Shown: in pieces, positions 55,799 through 64,000 of the stretch
Position numbering within the stretch: the stretch's first letter is position 1
Layout: each line of letters starts with the position of its first letter
Assembly: GCF_002742685.1 (NCBI RefSeq)
Contig: NZ_PEDM01000002.1
Coordinates: 1-64,000, forward strand
Source: Anoxybacillus flavithermus
GTDB lineage: Bacteria > Bacillota > Bacilli > Bacillales > Anoxybacillaceae
Length of the DNA stretch: 64,000 nt
Direction: 5' to 3'
The notes under the pieces: model-generated
What the model saw: the letters and a program-made list of their open reading frames with translations, nothing else
Database searches by the model: none
Told to the model about the DNA's origin: nothing
Made by a program: the position numbers and the translations under genes

Positions 55799-56630
55799 AC
55801 TCTTTTCGGAAAAAACCGACCACTTCTGTCGTTTGCATAATGTTCGTAAACGCTTTTGGATCGACTTCTTTAATAATTCGTTTTAAATCAAACAATTCAT
55901 AGCGCGTAATGACAATCATTAACATATCTTTATCTTCATTTAAAAATGCACCTTTGGCTGGAATGACCGTAATGCCGCGAATCATTTGCGATTTAATTGC
56001 TTGTTTCATCTCTTCCCCTTTTGTCGTAATGATGAGCGCTGTTAGTTTTTGATGGCGCGTATGAATCGCATCAATGACACGCGTCGTCACATACAACGTC
56101 ACAAGCGTATATAACGCCTTTTCCCACCCATACATATATCCAGCCGTTAAAATAATAATGGAGTTAAGCGCAAAAATATACGTCCCAACGGAACGATCGT
56201 TCACGCGCGACAACACGAGCGCAATAATATCTAAACCGCCGGTTGACGCCCCCCACTTTAACGTCCAGCCCGTTCCGATGGCCGCAATCACCCCACCAAA
56301 TACCGCATTTAATAAAATATCTTCTGAAAGCGAACGAATCGGAATGAGCTCGAGAAATAACGACATAAACACAACGCTTAAAAAGCTGTAAAACGTAAAT
56401 GACTTCCCTACTTTTTTCCACCCTAAAATAGCTACCGGAATGTTAAATAAAAAAAGCAACAAACCGGTTGAAATCGCATAAGGTGTATAGTCCCCAACGA
56501 CTTTTGAAATGAGCTGAGCTGCTCCAGCAAATCCGCTCGTATATACGTTTGCTGGAATTAAAAATAAATTCATGCCGATCGCATTTAATAATCCGCCAAT
56601 CACGACGACAAACAATTTTTTTACATCCAC
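55797..56630 (-). CDS. yitT: YitT family membrane protein (DUF161/DUF2179)
   Basis: 277 residues. Five or six membrane segments in the first 190 ([26 protein letters not shown], a family opening, then [16 protein letters not shown]), and a soluble C-terminal DUF2179 domain ([34 protein letters not shown]). The role is unknown; members are predicted transporters. A GTG at 56630 is chosen because AGGAGG lies seven bases upstream and [10 protein letters not shown] is a natural start. Divergent from the degV-type gene. Confidence 0.88.
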   Translation of the reverse strand: MDVKKLFVVVIGGLLNAIGMNLFLIPANVYTSGFAGAAQLISKVVGDYTPYAISTGLLLFLFNIPVAILGWKKVGKSFTFYSFLSVVFMSLFLELIPIRSLSEDILLNAVFGGVIAAIGTGWTLKWGASTGGLDIIALVLSRVNDRSVGTYIFALNSIIILTAGYMYGWEKALYTLVTLYVTTRVIDAIHTRHQKLTALIITTKGEEMKQAIKSQMIRGITVIPAKGAFLNEDKDMLMIVITRYELFDLKRIIKEVDPKAFTNIMQTTEVVGFFRKE

Positions 56631-56717
56631 AGAACATCCTCCTACAAAACGATAAGATTGTTTTTTTTTATAAGAATCGCTACACTTAAAATAAGTACAT
56701 ACATAGGGGTGATTGAA

Positions 56718-57581
56718 ATGAATATTAAAATTATAGCGGATAGCGGGTGCGATTTGCCACTTTCTTTTATACAAGAAAAACAAATTGCTTTTTTGCCGTT
56801 AACTGTTCATATAAACGACCACGATTACGATGACCAACTGACGATTCAACCAAAACAAGTATACGAAGCGATGCGTAAAGGCGATGTGCCGAAAACGTCG
56901 CAAGCGAAACCTTCCGAAATGAAAGAGCTATTTACGACACTTGCGCAAGAAAACATCCCTGCCATTTACATTGCTTTTTCTTCTGCTTTGTCAGGTACAT
57001 ATCAAACAGCCGTCATGATGAAAAACGAAGTGCTTGAACAATATCCTCATGCAAAATTGACGGTCATCGACTCGAAATGCGCATCGCTCGGCCTTGGACT
57101 TGTCGTAAAAAAAGCGGTTGAGCTAGCTGAAAGCGGCATGCCGTATGAACATGTCGTCGCGACAATCGAAACGTATTGTCGCCATATGGAACATATTTTT
57201 ACGGTCGATGACTTGCAATATTTAGCGCGCGGCGGACGTGTCAGCAAAACGGCTGCGTTTGTCGGCGGGGTGTTAAACATTAAACCTCTTCTTCACGTCG
57301 AGGACGGAAAGTTAATTCCGATTGAGAAAGTACGTGGAAGGAAAAAGGTGCTAAAGCGCATGGTCGAGCTGATGCAACAGCGCGGAGCAGACGTTGAAAA
57401 CCAACTGATCGGCATTAGCCACGGTGACGATGAACAAACGGCGCTCGAATTAAAAGCGATGATTGAAGAAACGTTCGGATGCAAACAATTTTTCATTTCT
57501 GAAATTGGCGGTGCCATCGGAGCGCACGCCGGACCGGGAACGATCGCCCTCTTTTTCTTGAATAAACAGCTTGAGCAATGA
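56718..57581 (+). CDS. yitS: DegV family fatty-acid-binding protein (YitS)
   Basis: 287 residues. [18 protein letters not shown] at the start, [15 protein letters not shown] near 90, [17 protein letters not shown] near 120, and [28 protein letters not shown] near 170. DegV proteins (FakB-like) bind a fatty acid and present it to the kinase FakA; no FakA is nearby. ATG at 56718 follows AGGGGTGATTG. B. subtilis order yitS-yitT is kept, though divergent here. Confidence 0.92.
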   Translation: MNIKIIADSGCDLPLSFIQEKQIAFLPLTVHINDHDYDDQLTIQPKQVYEAMRKGDVPKTSQAKPSEMKELFTTLAQENIPAIYIAFSSALSGTYQTAVMMKNEVLEQYPHAKLTVIDSKCASLGLGLVVKKAVELAESGMPYEHVVATIETYCRHMEHIFTVDDLQYLARGGRVSKTAAFVGGVLNIKPLLHVEDGKLIPIEKVRGRKKVLKRMVELMQQRGADVENQLIGISHGDDEQTALELKAMIEETFGCKQFFISEIGGAIGAHAGPGTIALFFLNKQLEQ

Positions 57582-57611
57582 TTACACTACCGATAAAAGG
57601 AGGGCGAGACG

Positions 57612-57737
57612 ATGACAAGCGATAACGACAAAAAAGCAAAAGACAATAATGCAAAAAGACATGAAAAAAATATGGAGCGCGAAAAAAACCGCCAAGCTGG
57701 CAAACGCGCCTATTCAAAAGAAACGAATCATTTGTAA
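57612..57737 (+). CDS. DUF3941 family 41-residue protein
   Basis: MTSDNDKKAKDNNAKRHEKN, then REKNRQAGKRAYSKETNHL. Extremely polar and basic, no hydrophobic core; this is the DUF3941 pattern. AAAGGAGGG stands seven bases before the ATG, and it starts 30 bases after yitS, so co-transcription is likely. Function unknown. Confidence 0.72.
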   Translation: MTSDNDKKAKDNNAKRHEKNMEREKNRQAGKRAYSKETNHL

Positions 57738-57760
57738 AAACAAGAGGATCGCAGTATCTC

Positions 57761-57789
57761 TTTTCATTGTTCCCTTTTCGCGTTATAAT
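57761..57789 (+). promoter_or_regulatory. Promoter of the antisense RNA
   Basis: TTTTCA (57761-57766) and TATAAT (57784-57789) with a 17-base spacer on the plus strand. Confidence 0.6.
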
Positions 57790-57795
57790 GAAAGG

Positions 57796-57940
57796 TGAAA
57801 ATGAATTGACATAAAAATAGGGCATCGGCTGCCACCAATGCCCTACAATACACGGCTTACTGCAAGACGTGCAGTGGCCCGAGACATGTTAGGAAGTAAC
57901 CTACCCTCACTTGGGCCTAGCAGGGTGGGTTACTTTTTAT
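57796..57940 (+). ncRNA. Antisense RNA of a type I toxin-antitoxin pair
   Basis: A predicted plus-strand transcript of about 145 bases, running from the promoter at 57761-57789 to a terminator at 57896-57940: a 12-bp stem GTAACCTACCCT/AGGGTGGGTTAC with a 14-base loop and a TTTTTATCTTT tail. It is complementary to the 3' part of the convergent toxin mRNA, including its last codon and stop. The layout resembles TxpA/RatA of B. subtilis. The RNA is predicted from signals only. Confidence 0.65.
57811..57844 (-). terminator. Toxin mRNA terminator
   Basis: Minus-strand stem AGGGCAT/ATGCCCT with a 12-base loop followed by ATTTTTAT. It gives a toxin mRNA of about 265 bases. Confidence 0.7.
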
Positions 57941-58019
57941 CTTTAGCAACCGCAATTACTGCGACAATTAAAGATGCAAAGGCAATCATTAACGTTAGTG
58001 CATCTTCAACTGCAATCAT
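57930..58019 (-). CDS. Type I toxin, holin-like small peptide
   Basis: 29 residues: MIAVEDALTLMIAFASLIV followed by AVIAVAKDKK. A single hydrophobic helix with an acidic residue near the start and a Lys-rich end is the pattern of the putative holin-like toxins (TxpA/BsrG-type families). AAAGGGGGG is six bases before the ATG but is paired in a predicted 7-bp hairpin with an upstream CUCCCUU (58027-58045), which should hold translation down until refolding. Its own promoter (58084-58112), a long leader, a terminator and a convergent antisense RNA complete a type I system. Membrane insertion is inferred; homology was judged by eye. Confidence 0.75.
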   Translation of the reverse strand: MIAVEDALTLMIAFASLIVAVIAVAKDKK

Positions 58020-58026
58020 CAGTAGC

Positions 58027-58045
58027 CCCCCTTTCTATAAGGGAG
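58027..58045 (-). promoter_or_regulatory. Hairpin sequestering the toxin ribosome site
   Basis: In the toxin mRNA CUCCCUU, loop AUAGA, AAGGGGG form a 7-bp stem that covers the Shine-Dalgarno sequence. The 7-mer GGCTACT flanks the hairpin as a direct repeat. Confidence 0.65.
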
Positions 58046-58083
58046 TAGCCACTGCCCACCCTGCATATCACCGTGCAATTCAC

Positions 58084-58112
58084 ATTATATCACTGCAACA
58101 TACGACTGAAAA
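58084..58112 (-). promoter_or_regulatory. Toxin promoter
   Basis: Minus-strand TTTTCA (58107-58112) and TATAAT (58084-58089), 17-base spacer, with TG one base before the -10 (extended -10). Confidence 0.72.
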
Positions 58113-58140
58113 CGAAAAAGTTGAACAATACTTAGTAAAA

Positions 58141-58168
58141 AAGATGCTCGCGCGGAGCATCTTTTTTA
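58141..58168. terminator. Chemoreceptor gene terminator
   Basis: Stem AAGATGCTC/GAGCATCTT with a GCGCG loop and T tracts on both strands, beside the stop codon at 58166. Confidence 0.85.
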
Positions 58169-59818
58169 CTTCATTTGGAACTTTGCCATCGTTTTTTGTA
58201 AGTCGTCTGTTAGTTGGCGCAACGTCGTCACTTTTTCGCTCATTTTTTTGAACGCTTCTAACTGTTCGACCATGGAAGCGGCAATTTGTTCGCTTCCTGC
58301 GGCTGACTGTTCAACGACCGCGCTAATGCTTTCCACGTTTTGCAACACGTTTTTGCCGAGTTCTTTTGATTCGTTCATGCCGACGACAAGCGCTTGAATG
58401 TCTGTTGTAATATCGTGCACTTTATTTTCAATTTGAGCAAACGCATCGGTTGTCGTTTCAATCGCTTTTACTTGCGCTTCAGCAATATCTACCCCGCGGC
58501 GAACCGCCTCCGTCACATTCGTTACCCCGAATTGAATAAGCTGCACCATCTCAAAAATTTGGCTTGTCGCTTTCGACGATTCTTCCGCAAGTTTGCGCAC
58601 TTCTTCGGCAACGACGGCAAACCCCTTGCCCGCTTCTCCTGCTCGCGCTGCTTCAATCGCCGCGTTTAACGCAAGCAAGTTCGTTTGCGTTGCAATATCA
58701 GCTACCGCTTTTGCCATATCTTCAATTTTGCTTGCATATGTCGCAAACTGTTCTGTCGATTGCTCAATGGAAGCGGTCGCTTTCGCATTTTCGTCAATAA
58801 ACGTTTTTTGTTCGGCTAACGCCGCTTGACCGTGCACAATCGCATCCACCGCTTCATCGCTATAATGTGCCGTTCGCTCGGTACGCCCCACATTTTCTTG
58901 TACAGTATGTTCCATTCGTTCAATAAGCTGTACTGCCTGTTGTAAGTCTTCCGAAATACTTTGCGCCCCTGCGGACAATTCGTTTGTCGAGACAGCGACT
59001 TGGTTGTTAATTTCTGTTAACGTTTTTGTTTCTTCATCAATTTCTTTCGCAAATGCCTCCACTCGCTTACTTACCGTATCAACAGATTGAAGCAACTCGT
59101 TTAGTTGATCCGCCATCGTTGTAAACGCCGCATTTAAATCGGCAAGCTCATCTTTCCCGTTATATTTCACAGGCTCGATACGCAAATTGCCGCTTGCGAT
59201 TTGCTTCGCGTTTTCAGCAATTTTTTTGAGTGGCGTCGTAATTTTTTGCGTTAGACGGAATCCGCTAAATCCTGCAAACAATAACACGATGACAATCGCA
59301 ACAAGCGAAATAGTAATAACGCCTGAAATTTGTTTTTGTAACGTTTGTTGCATGTACGTATAATACTCGCTTACATATGTGTTAACGACGTATATGTCGT
59401 TCAATACCCCTTCTGCGCGCATCGACTGGCGACGCACTTCCGCTACATCATTTGCATTAAGCGCTTCGTTCGATTGTTTCGCAAGCTCAGCAAATTTTTT
59501 ATTCGCCTGTTCAAGTGCAGAACGGAAATAAGGCTCAGTTAATCCTTTATTTAATGCTTGAAGTAGCTTTTCCGATTCCGCTAAATGAACGATCACTTCT
59601 TGTTTATTTCCTTCTGTTGGACTATACGCATAGTTGCTTAAACTTTGCTTCGTCGCCTTCAATTCTGCCTGTAGATGTTGTGCTTTCATCATAAGCGGAA
59701 CAAAATCTTGATTGGACGATTGAATCGAAAGCATGTTCATAATAATAAACACGATAATCGCCCCGGCAATGACTGGCGTTGCTAATGAATGAAATAATAA
59801 TCGTTGTTTAATCGACAT
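58166..59818 (-). CDS. Methyl-accepting chemotaxis protein
   Basis: 550 residues. Membrane helices at about 9-30 and 168-190 bracket an extracellular helical sensor of about 135 residues (four-helix-bundle type). A HAMP domain follows ([25 protein letters not shown]). The cytoplasmic signalling domain carries the CheA/CheW-contact hairpin [43 protein letters not shown] near 405 (shown in part by its key residues). GGAGGGATACG precedes the ATG. It starts 12 bases after a BMP-family lipoprotein gene, so the lipoprotein may act as its ligand-binding partner. Confidence 0.93.
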   Translation of the reverse strand: MSIKQRLLFHSLATPVIAGAIIVFIIMNMLSIQSSNQDFVPLMMKAQHLQAELKATKQSLSNYAYSPTEGNKQEVIVHLAESEKLLQALNKGLTEPYFRSALEQANKKFAELAKQSNEALNANDVAEVRRQSMRAEGVLNDIYVVNTYVSEYYTYMQQTLQKQISGVITISLVAIVIVLLFAGFSGFRLTQKITTPLKKIAENAKQIASGNLRIEPVKYNGKDELADLNAAFTTMADQLNELLQSVDTVSKRVEAFAKEIDEETKTLTEINNQVAVSTNELSAGAQSISEDLQQAVQLIERMEHTVQENVGRTERTAHYSDEAVDAIVHGQAALAEQKTFIDENAKATASIEQSTEQFATYASKIEDMAKAVADIATQTNLLALNAAIEAARAGEAGKGFAVVAEEVRKLAEESSKATSQIFEMVQLIQFGVTNVTEAVRRGVDIAEAQVKAIETTTDAFAQIENKVHDITTDIQALVVGMNESKELGKNVLQNVESISAVVEQSAAGSEQIAASMVEQLEAFKKMSEKVTTLRQLTDDLQKTMAKFQMK

Positions 59819-59830
59819 CGTATCCCTCCT

Positions 59831-60796
59831 TTATTGCGCGATGCCACCGGCTGCTTTTTCTTTCCATTTTTCAAGCGTTGCTTGTTGCTCTGGAGTAAAT
59901 GTCACGACACGAATCGGTGCTAAATCAACGCCGTTTTCTTTTAAGCCTAGTTCGACCGTTCCTTTTGGTACTTCGTTCTTGTCAACATATTGCTTAATGA
60001 CCGTATATAATGCCACATCGACATTTTTTAACATCGATGTGACGACTGCTTTTTCCGCATAAAAATATTGATCGCTATCGACACCGATCGCATATTTTTT
60101 ATTCATTTCCGCCTCGCGAAGCACACCGACACCTGTAAATCCAGCCGCCGCATACAAGACGTCTGCCCCATTTGCGATCATTTGTTTTGCAATTTGTGCC
60201 CCAAGTTTATCATCACCGAAATTGCCGGCATACACTTCTTGCACGTTTGCTTCTGGCTTCACCGCTTTTACCCCTTGAATAAAGCCGTTCGCAAATTGGC
60301 GAATAAGCGGCACATCCGCTCCACCAACAAAACCAACGTTGTTTGTTTTCGTCAACATGCCAGCGACTACGCCAGCTAAAAAGCTTCCTTCATCTTCTTT
60401 AAACGTAATGGATGTAATGTTTGGCAAATCGGATACCGCATCAATTAAGACGAATTGCTGTTTCGGATATTTTTTCGCAACTTTTTCTAAATCTTGCTGC
60501 ACCATAAAACCTAATCCGATGACGAGATCGTTTCCTGCTTCAACAAGTTCCGTTAGCCCTTTTTCATACGTCTCGGTTTCTTTTAGCTCACGATAGTCAA
60601 AAAAGACGCCGAGCTCATCACGCGCTTTCATCAGTCCTTTAAACGCCGAATCGCTAAACGATTGATCACCAAGTCCGACGTCCGACAACATAATGCCCAC
60701 TTTTATCCGCTCTTTCGGTTGAAAAGAACTCGTTTGCGAACACCCTGCGGCAAGCAATAAAACGACTGCCATCATGAGTGAAATGATTTTTTTCAT
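59831..60796 (-). CDS. BMP-family (PnrA-type) lipoprotein, likely receptor partner
   Basis: 321 residues. Lipoprotein signal ending in LAAGCSQ (Cys 19). The mature part is a BMP/PnrA type I binding fold: IKVGIMLSDVGLGDQSFSDSAFKGL, VIGLGFMVQQDLEKVAKKYP, FLAGVVAGMLTKTNNVGFVGG, ADVLYAAAGFTGVGVLREAE, YAIGVDSDQYFYAEKAVVTSMLKNVD. Family members bind nucleosides and usually serve an ABC importer; no importer is here. Instead a chemoreceptor follows 12 bases downstream. AAGGAGATGAG stands rather far (about 14 bases) from the ATG. Confidence 0.88.
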   Translation of the reverse strand: MKKIISLMMAVVLLLAAGCSQTSSFQPKERIKVGIMLSDVGLGDQSFSDSAFKGLMKARDELGVFFDYRELKETETYEKGLTELVEAGNDLVIGLGFMVQQDLEKVAKKYPKQQFVLIDAVSDLPNITSITFKEDEGSFLAGVVAGMLTKTNNVGFVGGADVPLIRQFANGFIQGVKAVKPEANVQEVYAGNFGDDKLGAQIAKQMIANGADVLYAAAGFTGVGVLREAEMNKKYAIGVDSDQYFYAEKAVVTSMLKNVDVALYTVIKQYVDKNEVPKGTVELGLKENGVDLAPIRVVTFTPEQQATLEKWKEKAAGGIAQ

Positions 60797-60959
60797 AAAA
60801 TTTTCTCATCTCCTTATCTTTCAATCATCGCTTCATTTATTATATCGACAACATTCGACATTTTGTTTACTTTTTATATATAAAGATTTTGTAAAGTTGT
60901 TCGTATGACAACAATCGACTATAATGGAAGCAAAACGAATTTATGCCGAGGTGATTATT

Positions 60960-61451
60960 ATGTCAAAAGAAAGTTCATTTGATATTGTATCAAAAGTCGA
61001 TTTGTCGGAAGTCACAAACGCCGTCAACATCGCGTTAAAAGAAATTCAAAATCGCTATGATTTTAAAGGAAGCAAAAGCGACATTTCGCTTGAAAAAGAT
61101 GAGCTTATTTTAATTTCCGACGATGAATTTAAGCTTGAACAGCTGAAAGATGTGCTCATCGGCAAACTCATTAAGCGCGGCGTGCCGACAAAAAACATTC
61201 AATACGGAAAAGTGGAGGCTGCATCTGGCGGAACGGTGCGCCAACGTGCCAAACTCGTCCAAGGCATCGACAAAGACAATGCGAAAAAAATTAACACAAT
61301 CATTAAGAATACAGGGTTAAAAGTAAAAAGTCAAATTCAAGAAGACCAAATTCGCGTCAGCGGCAAAAGTAAAGACGACTTGCAAAAAGTAATCGCCGCT
61401 ATTCGTGAAGCAGACTTACCGATTGACGTCCAATTCGTCAACTATCGTTAA
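60960..61451 (+). CDS. yitK: YajQ family nucleotide-binding protein (YitK)
   Basis: 163 residues: [20 protein letters not shown], then the repeated ferredoxin-like domains with [18 protein letters not shown] and the conserved [22 protein letters not shown]0234/YajQ proteins bind nucleotides or RNA; some bind cyclic di-GMP. GAGGTGATT precedes the ATG at 60960. In B. subtilis yitK lies beside yitJ, as here. Terminator follows. Confidence 0.92.
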   Translation: MSKESSFDIVSKVDLSEVTNAVNIALKEIQNRYDFKGSKSDISLEKDELILISDDEFKLEQLKDVLIGKLIKRGVPTKNIQYGKVEAASGGTVRQRAKLVQGIDKDNAKKINTIIKNTGLKVKSQIQEDQIRVSGKSKDDLQKVIAAIREADLPIDVQFVNYR

Positions 61452-61476
61452 GAAGGCGCTTTGCCTTCTTTTTCTT
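61449..61476 (+). terminator. yitK terminator
   Basis: Stem AAGAAGGC/GCCTTCTT with a 5-base loop and T run at the stop codon. Confidence 0.88.
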
Positions 61477-61492
61477 TTTTGAAATAAAATAG

Positions 61493-61521
61493 TTGAATAT
61501 TTCTAAAAAATCAGTTACATT
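61493..61521 (+). promoter_or_regulatory. Promoter of the yitJ-metH unit
   Basis: TTGAAT and TACATT with a 17-base spacer, upstream of the riboswitch. Confidence 0.55.
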
Positions 61522-61542
61522 TATGAGTAACTTCATACAACA

Positions 61543-61684
61543 TCTTATCGAGAGAAGGGGAGGGACTGGCCTGATGAACCTTCAGCAACCTGACGATCGT
61601 CAAGGTGCTAAGTCCAGACAAGCGATTCGCTTGGAAGATAAGAAGGAGCGCGTCAAGTCTTCTTCTTATGGAGAGGACTTTTTT
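61543..61684 (+). promoter_or_regulatory. SAM-I riboswitch (S-box)
   Basis: The aptamer runs 61543-61643: P1 strands TCTTATC/GATAAGA enclose the conserved core GAGGGACTGGCCTGATGAA, CAGCAACC and AAGGTGCTAAGTCC. The terminator follows (AAGTCTTC/GAGGACTT, 61655-61680, then T). Its 5' arm region CTTCTTAT (61662-61669) can instead pair with ATAAGAAG (61638-61645), the 3' strand of P1, making the antiterminator. High SAM should stop transcription of yitJ and metH. Confidence 0.96.
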
Positions 61685-61713
61685 ACTTTAAACAAAGAAA
61701 CGGAGGAATGGAC

Positions 61714-63561
61714 GTGGGATTGTTAGATGATTTAAAAGAACGCATCGTCATCGCAGATGGAGCGATGGGAACGTTATTATATGCGCACGGCATCGATCGT
61801 TGTTTTGAAGAATTAAACGTCACAAAACCTGAAGAAATTGTCCATATTCATGAGGCGTATATCGAAGCAGGAGCTGAAGTCATTCAAACGAACACATACG
61901 GCGCCAACTACGTAAAACTAGCCCGTTACGGGCTGCAAGATGACGTAAAAGAAATAAACGAAGCGGCGGTTGAGCTTGCGAAACGAGCAGCAAAAGGGCG
62001 CGCCTACGTGCTCGGTACGATCGGCGGACTACGGAGCACGAACAAAAGCACGATTTCGCTTGAAGAAGTGAAACGAACATTTCGCGAACAGCTGTACGTT
62101 CTGTTAAACGAAGAAGTTGACGGACTTTTACTTGAAACGTATTACGATTTTGAAGAATTGCAAACTGTTCTGTCCATCGCTCGTAAAGAAACGACGTTGC
62201 CGATCATCGCCCACGTCACGCTTCACGACATTGGCGTGTTGCAACATGGCATGCCGCTTGCCGAGGCGCTTCGTCAATTAGAACAACTCGGTGCTGATGT
62301 CGTCGGTTTAAACTGCCATCTCGGTCCGTATCATATGTTACGTTCACTTGAAGAAGTGCCGATTCCGACACACGCCTTCTTATCCGTATACCCAAACGCA
62401 AGCTTACCGCAATATCGCGACGGTCGCTTCATTTACGAAACGAGCGAACAATATTTTGAAGAAACCGCCCGTGCGTTTCGCGATCAAGGGGTGCGCCTCA
62501 TCGGCGGCTGTTGCGGTACGACGCCAAAACATATTGCCGCCATTGCTCGCGCCCTTGCTGACCGCACACCTGTATGCAAAAAAGATGTAAAACAACGGCA
62601 TACAATCGTCGTTCAAGAAGCAGAACAAACAAAAGAGCCTTCCCTTGCCGACATCGCTCGCACACGGCGGTCGATTATCGTCGAGCTCGATCCACCGAAA
62701 AAGCTCGGCTTAACAACATTTTTAGAAGGAGCAAAAGCGTTAAAAGAAGCACACATTGATGCCTTAACGCTTGCCGACAACTCGCTTGCGACACCGCGCA
62801 TTAGCAACGTCGCTGTCGGCACGATCGTCAAACAACAACTGAATATGCGCCCGCTTATTCATATTACATGCCGCGACCGCAATTTAATCGGCTTGCAGTC
62901 GCATTTAATGGGGCTTCATACGCTCGGCATGACCGACGTGCTCGCTTTAACAGGCGATCCGTCAAAAGTAGGCGACTTTCCAGGCGCAACGTCCGTCTAT
63001 GATTTATCATCGTTTGACCTTATTTCGTTAATTCGGCAATTTAACGAAGGGCTTTCGTATTCAGGCAAACCGCTCGGACAAAAGACGAACTTTTCAATTG
63101 CTGCCGCCTTTAACCCGAACGTGCGTCATTTAGATAAAGCAGTAAAGCGGATAGAGAAAAAAATTGAATGCGGGGCGCACTACTTTTTAACACAGCCGCT
63201 TTATAGCGAAAAACAAATCGAAGACGTGTATGAAGCGACGAAACATTTACCGACGCCGATTTACATCGGCATTATGCCGCTCACAAGCGCGCGCAACGCC
63301 GACTTTTTACATCACGAAGTGCCGGGCATTACGCTTTCAGACGACATTCGTGCCCGCATGGCTGCTTGTGCCAACGACCCGGTTCAATCAACGAAAGAAG
63401 GATTAGCGATCGCCAAAGCGCTCATCGATGCCGCGTTCGATTTATTCCAAGGCATTTATTTAATTACCCCATTTTTACGTTACGATATGACGGTCGAACT
63501 CGTTCGCTACATTCATGAAAAAGAGCGGCTCGCAAAAGAAAGGACGGTTTATTATGGCTAG
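61714..63561 (+). CDS. yitJ: Bifunctional homocysteine S-methyltransferase / methylenetetrahydrofolate reductase (YitJ)
   Basis: 615 residues in two fused domains. Residues about 1-290: Hcy-binding methyltransferase ([18 protein letters not shown], zinc Cys in GLNCHLG, and [11 protein letters not shown]). Residues about 320-610: FAD-dependent MTHFR barrel ([44 protein letters not shown]). It makes methyl-THF and can pass methyl groups toward methionine. A GTG at 61714 is preferred over the ATG at 61708, which is only one base from GGAGG. Overlaps metH by eight bases. SAM riboswitch upstream. Confidence 0.95.
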   Translation: MGLLDDLKERIVIADGAMGTLLYAHGIDRCFEELNVTKPEEIVHIHEAYIEAGAEVIQTNTYGANYVKLARYGLQDDVKEINEAAVELAKRAAKGRAYVLGTIGGLRSTNKSTISLEEVKRTFREQLYVLLNEEVDGLLLETYYDFEELQTVLSIARKETTLPIIAHVTLHDIGVLQHGMPLAEALRQLEQLGADVVGLNCHLGPYHMLRSLEEVPIPTHAFLSVYPNASLPQYRDGRFIYETSEQYFEETARAFRDQGVRLIGGCCGTTPKHIAAIARALADRTPVCKKDVKQRHTIVVQEAEQTKEPSLADIARTRRSIIVELDPPKKLGLTTFLEGAKALKEAHIDALTLADNSLATPRISNVAVGTIVKQQLNMRPLIHITCRDRNLIGLQSHLMGLHTLGMTDVLALTGDPSKVGDFPGATSVYDLSSFDLISLIRQFNEGLSYSGKPLGQKTNFSIAAAFNPNVRHLDKAVKRIEKKIECGAHYFLTQPLYSEKQIEDVYEATKHLPTPIYIGIMPLTSARNADFLHHEVPGITLSDDIRARMAACANDPVQSTKEGLAIAKALIDAAFDLFQGIYLITPFLRYDMTVELVRYIHEKERLAKERTVYYG

Positions 63562-64000
63562 TTTATTTGAACAGCTCGAAAAGAAAATTTTAATTATTGA
63601 CGGTGCGATGGGGACGATGATTCAATCAGCGAACTTAACTGCGGACGATTTTGGCGGCGAAGCGTACGAAGGATGTAACGAATATTTAACACTCACCGCT
63701 CCGCACGTCATTTCACATATTCACGAAGCGTATTTTGCCGCTGGAGCGGACATCGTGGAAACGAATACGTTTGGGGCGACCCGCATCGTCTTAGACGAAT
63801 ACAACCTCGGCCATTTGGCGCTTGAATTAAATATTGAAGCAGCGAAACTTGCGAAACAAGCAGCGGAAAAATATACAACAAGCGATCACCCTCGCTTCGT
63901 TGCTGGTTCGATGGGTCCGACGACAAAAACGCTGTCCGTCACAGGCGGAGCAACGTTTGCCGAACTCGTTTCTTCCTATGAAGAACAGGCGCGCGGGCTA
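63554..64000 (+). CDS. metH: Cobalamin-dependent methionine synthase, N-terminal part (runs off the window)
   Basis: 149 residues are visible: [20 protein letters not shown], then [44 protein letters not shown], and [21 protein letters not shown]. This is the homocysteine-binding domain of MetH, which uses methyl-THF (made by YitJ) and B12. The Cys zinc ligands and the later domains lie beyond 64000. AAAGGACGG precedes the ATG, and the start overlaps yitJ. Same SAM riboswitch control. Confidence 0.9.
   Translation, partial: MASLFEQLEKKILIIDGAMGTMIQSANLTADDFGGEAYEGCNEYLTLTAPHVISHIHEAYFAAGADIVETNTFGATRIVLDEYNLGHLALELNIEAAKLAKQAAEKYTTSDHPRFVAGSMGPTTKTLSVTGGATFAELVSSYEEQARGL

Noticed and set aside
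57838-58251. 137-codon plus-strand frame across the toxin region
   Set aside because: No ribosome site. It runs antisense through the small toxin, two terminators and the end of the chemoreceptor gene, and its composition is unlike a protein.

Overview
The window is chromosomal DNA of a low-GC, spore-forming Bacillaceae bacterium. Gene order, protein sequences and the number of spore-coat genes best fit the Anoxybacillus/Geobacillus group, most likely Anoxybacillus; this genus call is an inference. From memory of the B. subtilis map, most of the window follows, in inverted order, the yitJ - argCJBD/carAB/argF - med - fabHF - trpS - oppABCDF - spx - mecA - yjb - fabI - cotO - yjcA region. A few genes are inserted or replaced along the way. 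No rRNA, tRNA, insertion sequence, phage or CRISPR array was seen.

Layout. 1-3.2 kb: small, mostly unrecognised proteins (DUF1657, a holin-like membrane protein, coiled-coil proteins) and a cysteine-rich probable spore-surface protein behind a sigma-K-like promoter. 3.2-7.7 kb: YjcA-like protein, then a ytcABC-type polysaccharide cluster (UDP-glucose dehydrogenase, epimerase, glycosyltransferase) bracketed by two related CotO-like proteins. 7.7-8.7 kb: a HicAB toxin-antitoxin cassette between two copies of the fabI 3' end plus terminator. 8.7-12.1 kb: fabI, mgtE, rodA-like. 12.2-18.6 kb: prpE and the yjbO-nadF-yjbM-yjbL and yjbK-yjbJ-yjbI-spxH groups. 18.6-24.5 kb: pepF, coiA, mecA, clsA, spx. 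25-30.8 kb: oppABCDF. 31-37 kb: trpS with a T-box, yjbA, yjaZ, fabHF. 37-42.6 kb: a possible small RNA, a MazF-like gene where comZ would be expected, med, yjaU, yjzD, clpB, yjzC. 42.7-52 kb: the complete arginine/carbamoyl-phosphate operon. 52-54 kb: fnr and ywiC. 53.7-57.7 kb: the yit group and three tiny genes. 57.8-58.1 kb: a type I toxin/antisense-RNA locus. 58-61 kb: a chemoreceptor paired with a BMP-family lipoprotein. 61-64 kb: yajQ, then yitJ under a SAM riboswitch and the start of metH.

Several themes link the genes. Regulated proteolysis and competence: spx, spxH, mecA, coiA, clpB under CtsR, med, opp. Fatty-acid synthesis: fabI and fabHF both carry FapR-type operators beside their promoters. 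RNA-level control is unusually easy to read: a tryptophan T-box, a SAM-I riboswitch, an oppA/oppB attenuator, a type I toxin antisense RNA and a short terminated transcript upstream of fabH.

The least conventional parts are the fabI-flanked HicAB cassette, the 29-residue toxin with its sequestered ribosome site and convergent antisense RNA, the short RNA at 37.0-37.1 kb, and the BMP-lipoprotein/chemoreceptor pair.
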